Positions 26,801 to 34,963 of a DNA stretch of 64,000 bases are shown here, one piece after another. The position numbers and the translations under genes are program-made. The first letter of the stretch is position 1. Each line of letters opens with the position of its first letter. Below the pieces are notes generated by a model that saw only the letters and a program-made list of their open reading frames with translations, was not told where the DNA came from and searched no databases. This stretch comes from Candidatus Latescibacterota bacterium. GTDB lineage: Bacteria; JAAXHH01. The stretch lies in contig JAAXHH010000124.1 of assembly GCA_012270975.1 (NCBI GenBank), forward strand, positions 113,776-177,775, in the 5' to 3' direction.

Positions 26801-28418
26801 GACCGGCATCCAGTTCTATACGCTGGACCGCGAGAACACCCCGCCGTACGACGGCGTCCTCATGCGCAGCCTGTCGTGGCACTCCCTGCCCACGTCCTTC
26901 CTGCCCTATGTGGAAAACGCCTTCGATGACCAAGCGAACGTGGTACCCCGGTCCTGGTACGAGCCGGAGGACATGACCAGCCCCTATATCGATCTGCGCG
27001 CTCCCGGCACGGGGGCCGCCACCACGGTACAGATCATCCTCGGCCTGCACGCCGACGAACCGGTCATTTCCGGCCTAGACCGTTATCTCCTGCCCGGCGG
27101 ACGATGGTTCGCCCCGGACGAAAGGACGACCTGCCTGATGCCCACGGAACTGGCCGAACGGCTGAACGTGGGGCCGGAGGACGTGGGTACGGCGGTAGTG
27201 GAGATCCTCGGAGGCCGCTATACCGTGATCGGCTTGCTCGATTCCGATGGACTCGACGCCTACCGGGACATGGATGACGAAAGCATCATGCCCGCCAGTT
27301 TCTCCATGACCCGGTCCCTTACCGAAATGGACATCGAAGTGTTCATGTCCACCATCCAGGCGTCGGAACACCTGCCATCCCGCAACGTGCTGGTGCTTCC
27401 CTATCGCCAGACCCTCGACCTGAACGGGTCCACGCGGTCCGTGGCCATCGCGGGGTTCACCGACGGCGATCAGCTTCGCGACTCCGTGGAGGCCTTCATG
27501 TCGCGGGTCCTCCTGGCCGTGTTTGTCGGAATGGAGGACGAGGTCAAGGTCTACAGCTCCCTGGGCGCGACATCGGTTTCGGGCCTGGCCAACCTGATCA
27601 TCCCGGTGCTTATCGCGGCGTTCCTGGTGTTGAACACCATGATGGGCGCCGTGTTCGAACGGTTCCGGGAAATCGGCGTGTACAGCGCCGTCGGCCTGGC
27701 GCCGAACCACGTCGCCGCCCTGTTCATCGCCGAAGCCGCCGTATTCGCGACCCTCGGCGCCGTGTTCGGCTATCTTGCCGGCCAGATCATCACCATGGGC
27801 CTCTCGCAGTGGGACCTGCTGGGCGGCATGTCGCTCAACTATTCCTCCCTGTCGACCGTGTACGCGACGGTAGTGGTCATGGCCATCGTCTTCCTGTCCA
27901 CCCTCTACCCGGCGAAGAAGGCCGCGGACATGACGGTAGAGGACGTGACGCGGCGCTGGTCGCCGCCACCGCCCGACGGTGACGACTGGCGCTTCGAGTT
28001 CCCGTTCACGGTGACCGTTCCCGAAGCGTTGCCCCTTTCGGGTTATCTGAACCACATATTCCAGACGCATGAAGACAGTTCGGCGGAGGACTTCGTCGCC
28101 GAGGGGACCATGCTCGACGTGGTACCGGGGGATACCTTCGACACGTATCACATAGCGTCCACCGTCTGGCTGGCGCCCTATGACCTCGCCATCAGTCAGG
28201 ACGTGCGGCTTGAACTGGAGCCCGTTCTCCACGAGAGACTGTACCGCATCCTGATCGTGATCCGCCGACGCAGCGGAGACCTGGCTCAGTGGCAGACGAT
28301 AAACCGCCGGTTCTTTACCGTATTGAGGAAGCGGTTCCTCGTGTGGCGGACCCTCGCCGAGCCTATAAAGGCACGGTACCGGGGGATCAAGGCTTTCGAT
28401 CGTCACACGGCCCTTTAG
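23850..28418 (+). CDS. M28-like (metal-site degenerate) / FtsX-type permease fusion protein
   Basis: The 1522-residue protein starts with a GTG one base after the preceding stop. It has an N-terminal membrane anchor (about residues 7-26) and a periplasmic M28 aminopeptidase-like region (about 60-470) with a PA-like insert. Then come a second soluble region (470-835), three helices (839-915) and an FtsX/MacB-type permease unit (first helix near 960, helices near 1246-1350 with the ERFREIGVYSAVG coupling loop). A roughly 155-residue C-terminal cytoplasmic tail ends it. The M28 zinc ligands look lost: AFYDA replaces the H-x-D motif, GAESAGG replaces GA-D-D-xSG and TSAHFHG replaces the EE pair. 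No ATPase gene is adjacent. The domain call is firm; the biochemical role is unknown. Confidence 0.8.
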   Translation: MYSRIFGYFFLALGVLLFLAVAVAGPAWVTEHVILRIVSLPEDVPPRPLEEAPVSWEEVSEIVTLERVETHVRAMSENPSRVVGYPGNRAAMEYVVDAFHAGGLAEVAIDTFTVSSPVDHGFTLTVHDAVETEIPVYQFWPNLVRLNSFPDGIRGPLHYGRRGEFQAFNGKEIEGSIVLVDFDGRDQYLNARMLGARAILFFDSGPGAVTNNQAQRKILDVPADVPRFWVPDPHAAAVLAAARSGEVEVTIRGSMTWERAETWNVMGWIPGRDEPLPGGDGTEKWKDRIVVLSAFYDAMSVVPGLAPGAESAGGIAAMLELMDVLRAHPPGYTVLFLATSAHFHGLQGVNDFLDRHQRKDEFFLERIPEADRIPFDLFLGLDLTSRTDQVGLFSYGDFIFFTANLDLLYEPYADRYLNYARKAGVHDEEESRTAYLNTLTHPLRSQESYMPAGPAFDHEMVTLAGLHGMTFATANDNRLLIDTPKDRIEYVDFPNLVRQIRTLGTLLPAMLSDPEAFDVDDSIRLKDEGRDIEGRVLEFDRTVDFFKPNTPVSDALVVYEPGYQSHSGVRGFMVTHADSMGHFRMSMVRFPRGPTELRSYGLGADGRIVYAPDLGEEGNATFPLAVPNAAKVNNTIQVLFPCEEINLFDIVDPGVFVALDNLTVLGRDNSPLRKYGAAFVEDQSFFGNWMTNAAVVFARPEDRVKMFMSSGPRGVKYLLTNTPESWLDEPPESISDDAMALAQGRGFTADQGLILYPFYQSALDLWSLNRARLMKLEDHGVTNARAAELHEESTRALRAAREALENRRYDTFAARSREAWGYEARAYPDVRYAADDTVDGIVFYFMLLVPFCFFLERLFFGFTDIRKRLLSVGVIFAAVFMLLQNVHPAFQLSLTPYMVFLAFIILALALIIITMIVTRFDTEMKNLTRSAAGLHEADIGRLSATAVAISLGISNLRKRKMRTALTAVTLTLLTFTVLSFTSFRTGIQFYTLDRENTPPYDGVLMRSLSWHSLPTSFLPYVENAFDDQANVVPRSWYEPEDMTSPYIDLRAPGTGAATTVQIILGLHADEPVISGLDRYLLPGGRWFAPDERTTCLMPTELAERLNVGPEDVGTAVVEILGGRYTVIGLLDSDGLDAYRDMDDESIMPASFSMTRSLTEMDIEVFMSTIQASEHLPSRNVLVLPYRQTLDLNGSTRSVAIAGFTDGDQLRDSVEAFMSRVLLAVFVGMEDEVKVYSSLGATSVSGLANLIIPVLIAAFLVLNTMMGAVFERFREIGVYSAVGLAPNHVAALFIAEAAVFATLGAVFGYLAGQIITMGLSQWDLLGGMSLNYSSLSTVYATVVVMAIVFLSTLYPAKKAADMTVEDVTRRWSPPPPDGDDWRFEFPFTVTVPEALPLSGYLNHIFQTHEDSSAEDFVAEGTMLDVVPGDTFDTYHIASTVWLAPYDLAISQDVRLELEPVLHERLYRILIVIRRRSGDLAQWQTINRRFFTVLRKRFLVWRTLAEPIKARYRGIKAFDRHTAL

Positions 28419-28501
28419 CCGGCGGAGCGGAACCGCGATGTGCGATGCGATCCGGAATGAGGAAAAGCGATGTGCGGCGCGAACATGAGAGAGGAGCGGC
28501 G

Positions 28502-29659
28502 ATGTACGACCTGATCATCAAGGGCGGCCACGTCATCGATCCCGATAACGGCATCAACGAGAGCCGGGACGTTGCCGTCGACGGCGGCCTGATCGCGGCG
28601 GTGGAGCACGACATCCCGGCGGAACACGGGAGGCGGGTTGCCCGAGTTCACGGCCACTACGTCACGCCCGGCCTGATTGACATCCACATGCACGCCTACG
28701 GCGGCTACCAGGGGTGGGTGTTCCCCGACGCCCACGTGCTCCCCAACGGGGTGACCACGGTGCTGGATACCGGGGGCGCGGGCTGGAAGAAGTTCGAAGA
28801 TTTCAAGGACACGGTCATCGCCGAATCCGTTACCCGCGTGCTGGCGCTGATCAACATCGTGGGCGCCGGCATGGAAGGCGCCGTGGAGCAGGACGTATCG
28901 GAGATGGATCCGGTACCCTGCGCGGACATGATCAGCAGGTACCCGGAACACGTCGTCGGGTCCAAGACCGCCCATTTCGGCGGTCCGGGCTGGGAGGCGG
29001 TGGACGGCGCCGTCGAGGCGGCCCGGCGAAGCGACACCATCGCCATGATCGATTTCGCGCCGAAGCCGACCCGGAGCTACCGGGACCTGCTGCTGAAGAA
29101 GCTGAGCCCCGGCGACATACATACGCATCTCTACGCGCAGCACATCCCCCTGCTGGACGAGCACGGCCGGGTGAACGACTACGTCCGGGAGGCCCGCGAC
29201 AAGGGCATCCTGTTCGACCTAGGCCACGGCGGCGGCAGCTTCTGGTTCCGCATCGCCGTGCCGGCCATCGAGCAAGGGTTCCTGCCGGATACCATCAGCA
29301 CGGACTTCCACAAGTACAGCGCCCTGATGCCGAACGCGAGCATGAACACGACCATGTCGAAGTGCCTGAACATGGGGATGACCCTGGAGGACGTGGTCAT
29401 GCGCTCCACGCGAAACCCCGCCCGCGCCATCCGGCGCCCCGAACTGGGCACGCTGAGCATCGGCGCGGAGGCGGACGTCGCCGTGCTGGAACTGGAATAC
29501 GGCGAATTCGGTTTCGTGGACTCGGGTCATGCGCGCATGCGCGGCGACAGGAGGCTGAGGTGCCTGCTGACGGTGCGGGCCGGAGAGGTGGTCTGGGACC
29601 TGAACGGCCTGACGCGGCCGGACTGGGAAAAGGCGGGCGATTACGTAAGGACCGAGTAG
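28502..29659 (+). CDS. Amidohydrolase/deacetylase family metallohydrolase
   Basis: The 385-residue enzyme belongs to the dihydroorotase/deacetylase branch of the amidohydrolases. It has the N-terminal beta-sandwich start (MYDLIIKGGHVIDPDNG), the metal motif DIHMHAYGG near residue 62, a further histidine region (HTHLYAQH) and the late aspartate STDFHKYS. The C-terminal LSIGAEADVAVLEL strand closes the sandwich. The ATG at 28502 is chosen because GAGGAG precedes it by 5 bases; an in-frame start at 28289 lies inside the previous gene and is not conserved. Members hydrolyse N-acyl amino acids or cyclic amides. The specific substrate cannot be told, but the flanking transporters suggest a scavenged amide (inference). 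Confidence 0.88.
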   Translation: MYDLIIKGGHVIDPDNGINESRDVAVDGGLIAAVEHDIPAEHGRRVARVHGHYVTPGLIDIHMHAYGGYQGWVFPDAHVLPNGVTTVLDTGGAGWKKFEDFKDTVIAESVTRVLALINIVGAGMEGAVEQDVSEMDPVPCADMISRYPEHVVGSKTAHFGGPGWEAVDGAVEAARRSDTIAMIDFAPKPTRSYRDLLLKKLSPGDIHTHLYAQHIPLLDEHGRVNDYVREARDKGILFDLGHGGGSFWFRIAVPAIEQGFLPDTISTDFHKYSALMPNASMNTTMSKCLNMGMTLEDVVMRSTRNPARAIRRPELGTLSIGAEADVAVLELEYGEFGFVDSGHARMRGDRRLRCLLTVRAGEVVWDLNGLTRPDWEKAGDYVRTE

Positions 29660-29756
29660 GCGGATGGGCGAAGGTGGAAGGGTGGCGTAAGTAGATGAGC
29701 GAGGGAACAGGGAGTCGGGCAAGTGGAAGCTCGGACGGACAGGACTGGGATAGCGG

Positions 29757-31814
29757 ATGAGTGACACCAGGCGTGAACAGCAGGAACCGCGGGACCAGCG
29801 CGACCAGGCCGCGACGACCGCCGGACAGGACGACCGGTGGCAGATCGTGCCGGACAGCCTGCCCTACGAGGACGGGTTCAGCAGCCGGATCATCTGGGCC
29901 GCCTTCTTCGTCGGGCTGGTCATGCTGCCGGGGGCGATCTACCTGGAACTGGTGACCGGAAAGAGTTTCGCGGGCGCCGCGGAATGGGTCACCATCATCA
30001 TGTTCATCGAGATCGGGAAGCGTCTGTTCATCAAGCTGAAGCCCCAGGAAGCCATCATCCTCTACTGGCTCGCCGCCGGGCTGGCGGCGACGGGCCTGGG
30101 CGCCAGCGGCATGGCGGCGGGATCGTCGGTGCACGGCGCGCCTTTCGCCAAGATGATCTGGTTCCAGTACCTGATCCAGTCCCCCCAGGCGGACGGCCTG
30201 GCACAGCTTTTGCCCCAGTGGGTGTCGCCGCCCAGAGGTTCCGATTCCCTGATCACCCGGACCCTCTTCTCCATGGAGTGGCTGGAACCTATCCTGCTGG
30301 CCATCCTCGTGTCCATACTCGGCCTGGTCAACGCCATTTCGCTGGGATACGTGCTCTTCCGCATTACGGCGGACACCGAACGCCTGCCCTTTCCCCTGGC
30401 GCCCGTTCAGGCGGCCGGCGCCACCGCGCTGGCGGAATCGTCGGCGGGCGAGGAGACCTGGAGGTGGCGCCTGTTTACTGTCGGCGCCATGATCGGCCTG
30501 GGCTGGGGCATACTCTACGTGGTCGTCCCGACGGTATCGGGCGTGGTGCTGACCAAGGGCGTCGAGGTCTTTCCCATTCCCTTCGCGGACTTCACGCCGC
30601 GGGTCCGGGACGTGCTGCCCGCGTCGCCCATCGGCATCGGCACGGACATGGCCACGCTCCTGGTGGGTTTCGTCCTGCCCTTCTGGATCGTGGTCGGCAC
30701 CTTCATCAGTTCCTTCGTGGTCACCTTCATCGCCAATCCGGCTCTCTATCACTTCGGCCTGCTGCACAGCTGGGCGCCGGGAATGAGCACCATTCCCACC
30801 TCTATCAACAATACCATCGATTTCTGGCTGAGTTTCTCCTCCATCGGCACTTCGCTGGTCATCGGCCTGGTCGGCCTGGTCGCCTTTGCCCGCGCTCTGA
30901 GGCGAGACCCGGAAGGCGCATCCGGAGGCCAGGGACCCCGCCGGCCGCCGCCGGACCGGGGCGATTTCAGGCTGCCCATCCCCATCGCGCTCTGGGCGGT
31001 CTCGACCCTGTGCTTCATCCTCCTGGTCTACTACCTCGAACCCGCGTTCCCGGTATGGATCTCCCTGGTATTCGGGTTCCTGTGGACACCCTTCTTCTCC
31101 TACATCGGCGCCCGCATGATCGGTCTCACGGGCTCGCCCTACGGATCGTCCTTCCCCTACGCGAGGGAGGGCTCCTTCTACCTGTCGGGCTACAAGGGGG
31201 TGGCCATCTGGTTCGCGCCGGTTCCGCTCTTCGATCACAGCGGCGTGGTCGCGACCTTCCGGCAGCTGGAACTCACCCGAACGCGATTTCCAAGCCTGGT
31301 CAAACTGTATATATTGAGCCTGTTGCTGCTCATCGTGTTCAGTTTCCTGTTCTATGCCCTGATCTGGAAGCTGGCGCCCATACCGTCCGCGGCCTATCCC
31401 TTCGTCGAGAAGATGTGGCCGCTGCAGGCGACGATGGAAACGATCTGGATCAAGTCGACCCTGCCGGGCGGATCGGATGTGATCGGGCAACTCATCAAGT
31501 GGGAGTACATCGGCGCAGGGATGGGGTTCACGGTGGCCCTGTACGGGGTCCTGAGCCTGCTCAAGGCGCCGCCGCTGCTGTTCTACGGCCTGGTCGCGGG
31601 CCTGGGCACGGGCGCTTGGATACACTACACGCTGCCCACGTTCATCGGAGCGATGCTGGGCCGGTTCTATTTCGGGCGGCGGTACGGAGAGAAAAGGTGG
31701 CGCGCCTACGCGCCCGTGATCCTCGCCGGGTACGGGTGCGGCCTGGGCCTGATCGGCATGGCCGCCGTCTCCCTGGTGCTGATCGCCAAGTCCACGTCCC
31801 AGATCCTGTTCTGA
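29757..31814 (+). CDS. Large polytopic membrane protein, DUF6785/OPT-like (copy 3)
   Basis: The 685-residue protein has an N-terminal cytoplasmic tail of about 45 polar residues, then at least 12 hydrophobic helices. It is more distant from the proteins at 13010 and 21854 than they are from each other, yet has the same size and layout. A motif after the fifth helix region (TADTERLPFPLAPVQA) resembles the xxFP substrate-loop motif of OPT oligopeptide transporters and the LTFPLARVP/LVFPMMQIP loops of the other two copies. The ATG starts 97 bases after the amidohydrolase on the same strand. Uptake of a peptide-like or acylated substrate for that hydrolase is a plausible but untested idea. Confidence 0.7.
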   Translation: MSDTRREQQEPRDQRDQAATTAGQDDRWQIVPDSLPYEDGFSSRIIWAAFFVGLVMLPGAIYLELVTGKSFAGAAEWVTIIMFIEIGKRLFIKLKPQEAIILYWLAAGLAATGLGASGMAAGSSVHGAPFAKMIWFQYLIQSPQADGLAQLLPQWVSPPRGSDSLITRTLFSMEWLEPILLAILVSILGLVNAISLGYVLFRITADTERLPFPLAPVQAAGATALAESSAGEETWRWRLFTVGAMIGLGWGILYVVVPTVSGVVLTKGVEVFPIPFADFTPRVRDVLPASPIGIGTDMATLLVGFVLPFWIVVGTFISSFVVTFIANPALYHFGLLHSWAPGMSTIPTSINNTIDFWLSFSSIGTSLVIGLVGLVAFARALRRDPEGASGGQGPRRPPPDRGDFRLPIPIALWAVSTLCFILLVYYLEPAFPVWISLVFGFLWTPFFSYIGARMIGLTGSPYGSSFPYAREGSFYLSGYKGVAIWFAPVPLFDHSGVVATFRQLELTRTRFPSLVKLYILSLLLLIVFSFLFYALIWKLAPIPSAAYPFVEKMWPLQATMETIWIKSTLPGGSDVIGQLIKWEYIGAGMGFTVALYGVLSLLKAPPLLFYGLVAGLGTGAWIHYTLPTFIGAMLGRFYFGRRYGEKRWRAYAPVILAGYGCGLGLIGMAAVSLVLIAKSTSQILF

Positions 31815-31891
31815 GGTCCCGGACCTTGTACCGACGTCCCGGATCCTGTTCAGATTCACTCTGAATCGCATCCAAAAGGTACCTGTAGTTT

Positions 31892-32965
31892 ATGCCCGAT
31901 GATTTCCGCGTAGCCCTGGTCGCCGACCTGCGGGGTCCCGACGGCGGGGTCGTGTTCGACGATTTCGGCGTCGACCTGCTGGACGAAGCAGGTGTCTACC
32001 ATGCCTTCCTGGAAGAGGACCGGTGGCCCGTCACCCCGGATCAGCTCGAGGATTTCGACGCGGTGATCTCCATGGGACAGCCCTACACGCAAGACTCCTT
32101 TGCCGGGGTCGGGCGTCTTGCGCTTGTCGCCCGGACGGGCGTGGGTTACGACATGATCGACATGGACGCGGCCACGGAAGCGGATGTCATGGTGACGATC
32201 ACGCCGGAGGCCACGCGCAGGCCCGTGGCGAGCGCCACGATGGCCCTGATGCTCGGTCTCTGCCACCGGGTAACGATCAAGGACGACATCGTACGGAATG
32301 ACGACTGGGACATCCGGTTCGATCACATGGGATTCGAGATCCGCGGCCGCGTGGTCGGCCTGCTCGGCATGGGCATGATCGGCCGCGAGGTGGTGCGCAT
32401 GCTGGCGCCCTTCGAGCCTTCCGAGATCCTGGTCTCCGATCCCGCGGTGTCCGCCGAGGAGGCCGCGCAACTGGGCGTTACGCTGGTGGACCGGGAGACC
32501 CTGCTCCGCCGCAGCACGTTCGTCACCATCCACTGTCCGTTGAACGCACACACCCGGTACCTGATCGGTTCGCGGGAGCTGCGCATGATGCGGGAGGACG
32601 CCTACCTCGTCAACACGGCGCGTGGCGCCATCGTTGACCAGAAGGCACTGGAGCAGGCGTTGCAGGAAGGCTGGATCGCAGGCGCGGCCATCGACGTTTT
32701 CGAGCAGGAACCGCCGGACGCCGACGATCCCCTGCTGTCCCTGCCGAACGTCATCCTGGCGCCTCACGCTTCGTGCTGGACCCACGAACTGTTCCGCGAT
32801 ATCGGACACGACTGCATGAAGGCGGCCCTGGCCGTATCCCGGGGAGAAGAGCCTCCCTACGTGGTCAACCGGGCGGTGCTCGAGCGTCCGGGACTGAAGA
32901 AGAAACTGGAGAAGTTCAGGACACAGCACGCGGATAAAACACTGAAAGGAAGAAAATGCCCGTAA
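31892..32965 (+). CDS. D-isomer-specific 2-hydroxyacid dehydrogenase family protein
   Basis: The 357-residue protein has the NAD-binding glycine motif GLLGMGMIGREV near residue 150, the catalytic arginine in NTARGAIVD (near residue 247), the glutamate in DVFEQEPP and the catalytic histidine in LAPHASCWT. These are in the usual order of phosphoglycerate/glyoxylate/hydroxypyruvate reductases. No ACT or other regulatory domain is present, so it is not a typical biosynthetic SerA. It overlaps the next gene (Ldh2-type dehydrogenase) by 10 bases, so two different 2-hydroxyacid oxidoreductases are co-translated. Substrate unknown. Confidence 0.9.
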   Translation: MPDDFRVALVADLRGPDGGVVFDDFGVDLLDEAGVYHAFLEEDRWPVTPDQLEDFDAVISMGQPYTQDSFAGVGRLALVARTGVGYDMIDMDAATEADVMVTITPEATRRPVASATMALMLGLCHRVTIKDDIVRNDDWDIRFDHMGFEIRGRVVGLLGMGMIGREVVRMLAPFEPSEILVSDPAVSAEEAAQLGVTLVDRETLLRRSTFVTIHCPLNAHTRYLIGSRELRMMREDAYLVNTARGAIVDQKALEQALQEGWIAGAAIDVFEQEPPDADDPLLSLPNVILAPHASCWTHELFRDIGHDCMKAALAVSRGEEPPYVVNRAVLERPGLKKKLEKFRTQHADKTLKGRKCP

Positions 32966-34014
32966 TTGCCCCCGAGAAACTGCATCGAATCGGCTGCGAA
33001 GTGATGGAGGCGGCCGGCTGCACGGCGGACGACGCGCGCAGTGTGGTGGACCACCTTGTGGATTCCAATCTCTTCGGCCACGATTCCCACGGCGCCATAC
33101 GGATCCCGGAATACGTCAAGGCCATCAAGGACGAGGGCCGGTTCAAGGCCCGGGCGGACGTTCGGATCGAAAGGGAAAGTCCCTGTACGGCGGTGGTAGA
33201 CAACGGCGGCGCGCTCGGACAGGTAGGCGGTACCTTCGCCATGCAACTGGCCATGGAGAAGGCGCGGAAGCACGGAACGGCCACGGTTTCGCTCAGGCGC
33301 ACCAGCCACGTGGGGCGCGTGGGCGCCTATCCGCTTATGGCTGCCCGGGAGGGCCTGATCGGACTGGCCTTCGTCAACGCGGGCCGGTTCGGGCGCCAGA
33401 TCCCGCCCTTCGGCGGCATCGACGGACGCATCAGCACCAATCCCATTGCTTTCTCGGCCCCTCGCCGGGACGACGACCCCGTCATGGTGGACCTGACCAC
33501 TTCCGTCGTCGCGGAGGGCAAGGTGCGGGTGGCCGCGAACAAGGGCGTGCAAGTTCCCGAGGGCTGGCTGATCGACCACAACGGCAATCCCACGACCGAT
33601 CCCACGGTCATCAAGGGGCCGCCGCCCAACGGCGCGATCCTGCCCATGGGCGGCATCGTCGCCCACAAGGGGTACAGCCTCGGCCTGCTCGTGGAGATCC
33701 TGGGCGGTACGCTGAGCGGCCAGGGATGCGCACAGGGCGAGCAGACCGTATCGAGCAACGGCGTGCTCTTCACCGTCTACGATATTTCGTTTTTCACGGA
33801 CCTGGACTGGTACTACGAGGAAGTCGAGGGACTGATCCGTCACGTGAAAGCCAGCCGGACGGCCCCGGGATTCGACGAGATCCTCATACCGGGCGAACCG
33901 GAGTTCCGCCTGGCGGCGACACGCAGGCAGGATGGCATCAGCATCGACGACACCACCTGGCAGCAGATAGAGGAAGCCGGGATCAGAGTCGGTCTGGACC
34001 CGCAGAGATGGTAA
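32956..34014 (+). CDS. Ldh2/malate-lactate dehydrogenase family oxidoreductase
   Basis: The 352-residue protein belongs to the type 2 malate/L-lactate/L-sulfolactate/ureidoglycolate dehydrogenase family, a fold different from classical LDH. It shows the early GHDSHGAIRIPEY motif near residue 42, the catalytic-histidine segment TSHVGRVGAY near residue 117 and the NAD-loop ISTNPIAFSAPR near residue 160. The MPVIAPEKL start has GGAAG upstream and overlaps the preceding gene. The pair suggests interconversion of 2-oxo acids and both hydroxyacid stereoisomers (inference). A terminator lies between it and the convergent DUF2911 gene. Confidence 0.9.
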   Translation: MPVIAPEKLHRIGCEVMEAAGCTADDARSVVDHLVDSNLFGHDSHGAIRIPEYVKAIKDEGRFKARADVRIERESPCTAVVDNGGALGQVGGTFAMQLAMEKARKHGTATVSLRRTSHVGRVGAYPLMAAREGLIGLAFVNAGRFGRQIPPFGGIDGRISTNPIAFSAPRRDDDPVMVDLTTSVVAEGKVRVAANKGVQVPEGWLIDHNGNPTTDPTVIKGPPPNGAILPMGGIVAHKGYSLGLLVEILGGTLSGQGCAQGEQTVSSNGVLFTVYDISFFTDLDWYYEEVEGLIRHVKASRTAPGFDEILIPGEPEFRLAATRRQDGISIDDTTWQQIEEAGIRVGLDPQRW

Positions 34015-34027
34015 GCCCGCGGAAATG

Positions 34028-34059
34028 AAAAAGGGACAGGAGAATCGCTCTCCTGCCCC
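34028..34059 (-). terminator. Intrinsic terminator for the DUF2911 gene
   Basis: On the minus strand a hairpin with the stem CAGGAGA/TCTCCTG (34037-34043 and 34049-34055), extended by GGG/CCC with one bulged base, is followed by five T residues (34028-34032). It lies 30-60 bases past the DUF2911 stop codon. It could also reduce read-through from the plus-strand dehydrogenase, although the T-run is only on the minus-strand side. Confidence 0.8.
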
Positions 34060-34088
34060 ATTGAGACTATCTTGAAGTTACAGCGTGC

Positions 34089-34646
34089 TTACTTGGCCGA
34101 GAAACCGACGATCAGGCGGTGGGTACCCCAACCAACTCCCAGGGCACCCTGGCCTTCCCTCTCCATGAGTCTCACAGTGAGCCGTTCGACCATCTCGTCT
34201 TCCACACTGTAACTCATCGGCACTTCCAGCACGTCGTTCTCCCGGCTGGCGCCCGGCGCGCCCCAGATCCCCACTTCGCTGTTGAAGATGAGCGACCACG
34301 CATCGCCTTCCACGTGCTTGATCCAGGCGCTGTAGGAACCCGCGGCCAGCGTGGCGTCACCGAACATTAGATCGCCTTCCGTCGAAAAGGTCGTGGACTT
34401 GTTGCTGCCGAAGCGCCAGACGAACCCCGCCGGCGCCATGGCGAGCATGTCCCTGCCCTTCATTTCGGGACGGCCGTATTCGATGGACACCTTGCCGCCC
34501 GACAGCGTGACTTCCAACATGCCCCGTCCGGGGTCCATTTCTTCTCCGCCCGAGGGCATGGTCGTTTGGGCATTGGCGATCCCGCCCAGGGAAGTCAAGG
34601 CCATGGCAAGGGCCAGGCCGCCGATCATACGGGTAATGCGAAGCAT
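34089..34646 (-). CDS. DUF2911 domain-containing exported protein
   Basis: The 185-residue protein has a signal peptide (MLRITRMIGGLALAMALTSL, cleavage after ANA) and a DUF2911 beta-sandwich: VSIEYGRPEMKGRDM, the WRFGSNKSTTF strand, LAAGSYSAWIKH and a WGTHRLIVGF ending. DUF2911 proteins are common in Bacteroidota and Gemmatimonadota and have no established function. The start is the ATG at 34646, six bases after a perfect AGGAGG; the longer in-frame extension upstream is not a signal peptide and is non-coding. It is a single-gene unit with its own terminator. Confidence 0.88.
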   Translation of the reverse strand: MLRITRMIGGLALAMALTSLGGIANAQTTMPSGGEEMDPGRGMLEVTLSGGKVSIEYGRPEMKGRDMLAMAPAGFVWRFGSNKSTTFSTEGDLMFGDATLAAGSYSAWIKHVEGDAWSLIFNSEVGIWGAPGASRENDVLEVPMSYSVEDEMVERLTVRLMEREGQGALGVGWGTHRLIVGFSAK

Positions 34647-34963
34647 AAAAACCTCCTGAAAACGGTGCTTGTTCTGACATGCCTTTATAGCAGGTCGTAC
34701 GAGCCCAAAATGAGAAGAATCAGCGTTGTTGTCAACGTAATTACATTGCCCCGGCGATGCCTGGGAAACGGACCCGGGAAAAGTCGACGCGGCTGCCTCG
34801 GCCGGCCCCGGGAGACGGCAGGCCGGCGGTGTATTTCCCTTGATTTCTGGCCCGTCCCGGTCGATTTTATCCCGTGGGGGCCTACGGTTCAACAACCCCT
34901 TCCTTCTATGACGTCTTTATACGTCCGATTGTTGCATTTCTTCAATTTAAAGGAGCTACTGGG

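Noticed and set aside
24219..27050. 943-codon minus-strand open frame
   Set aside because: It is antisense to the M28-like/FtsX fusion gene, is rich in Gly/Arg/His as GC-rich shadow frames are, and has no domain or ribosome site.
31850..31870. TTCAGA/TCTGAA hairpin after the copy-3 membrane protein
   Set aside because: The stem is only 6 bp and no T-run follows, so it is not a convincing terminator.
29397..31871. 824-codon minus-strand and 675-codon plus-strand (29837-31864) open frames
   Set aside because: Both are shadows of the copy-3 membrane protein: low complexity, charged composition, no recognisable domain.
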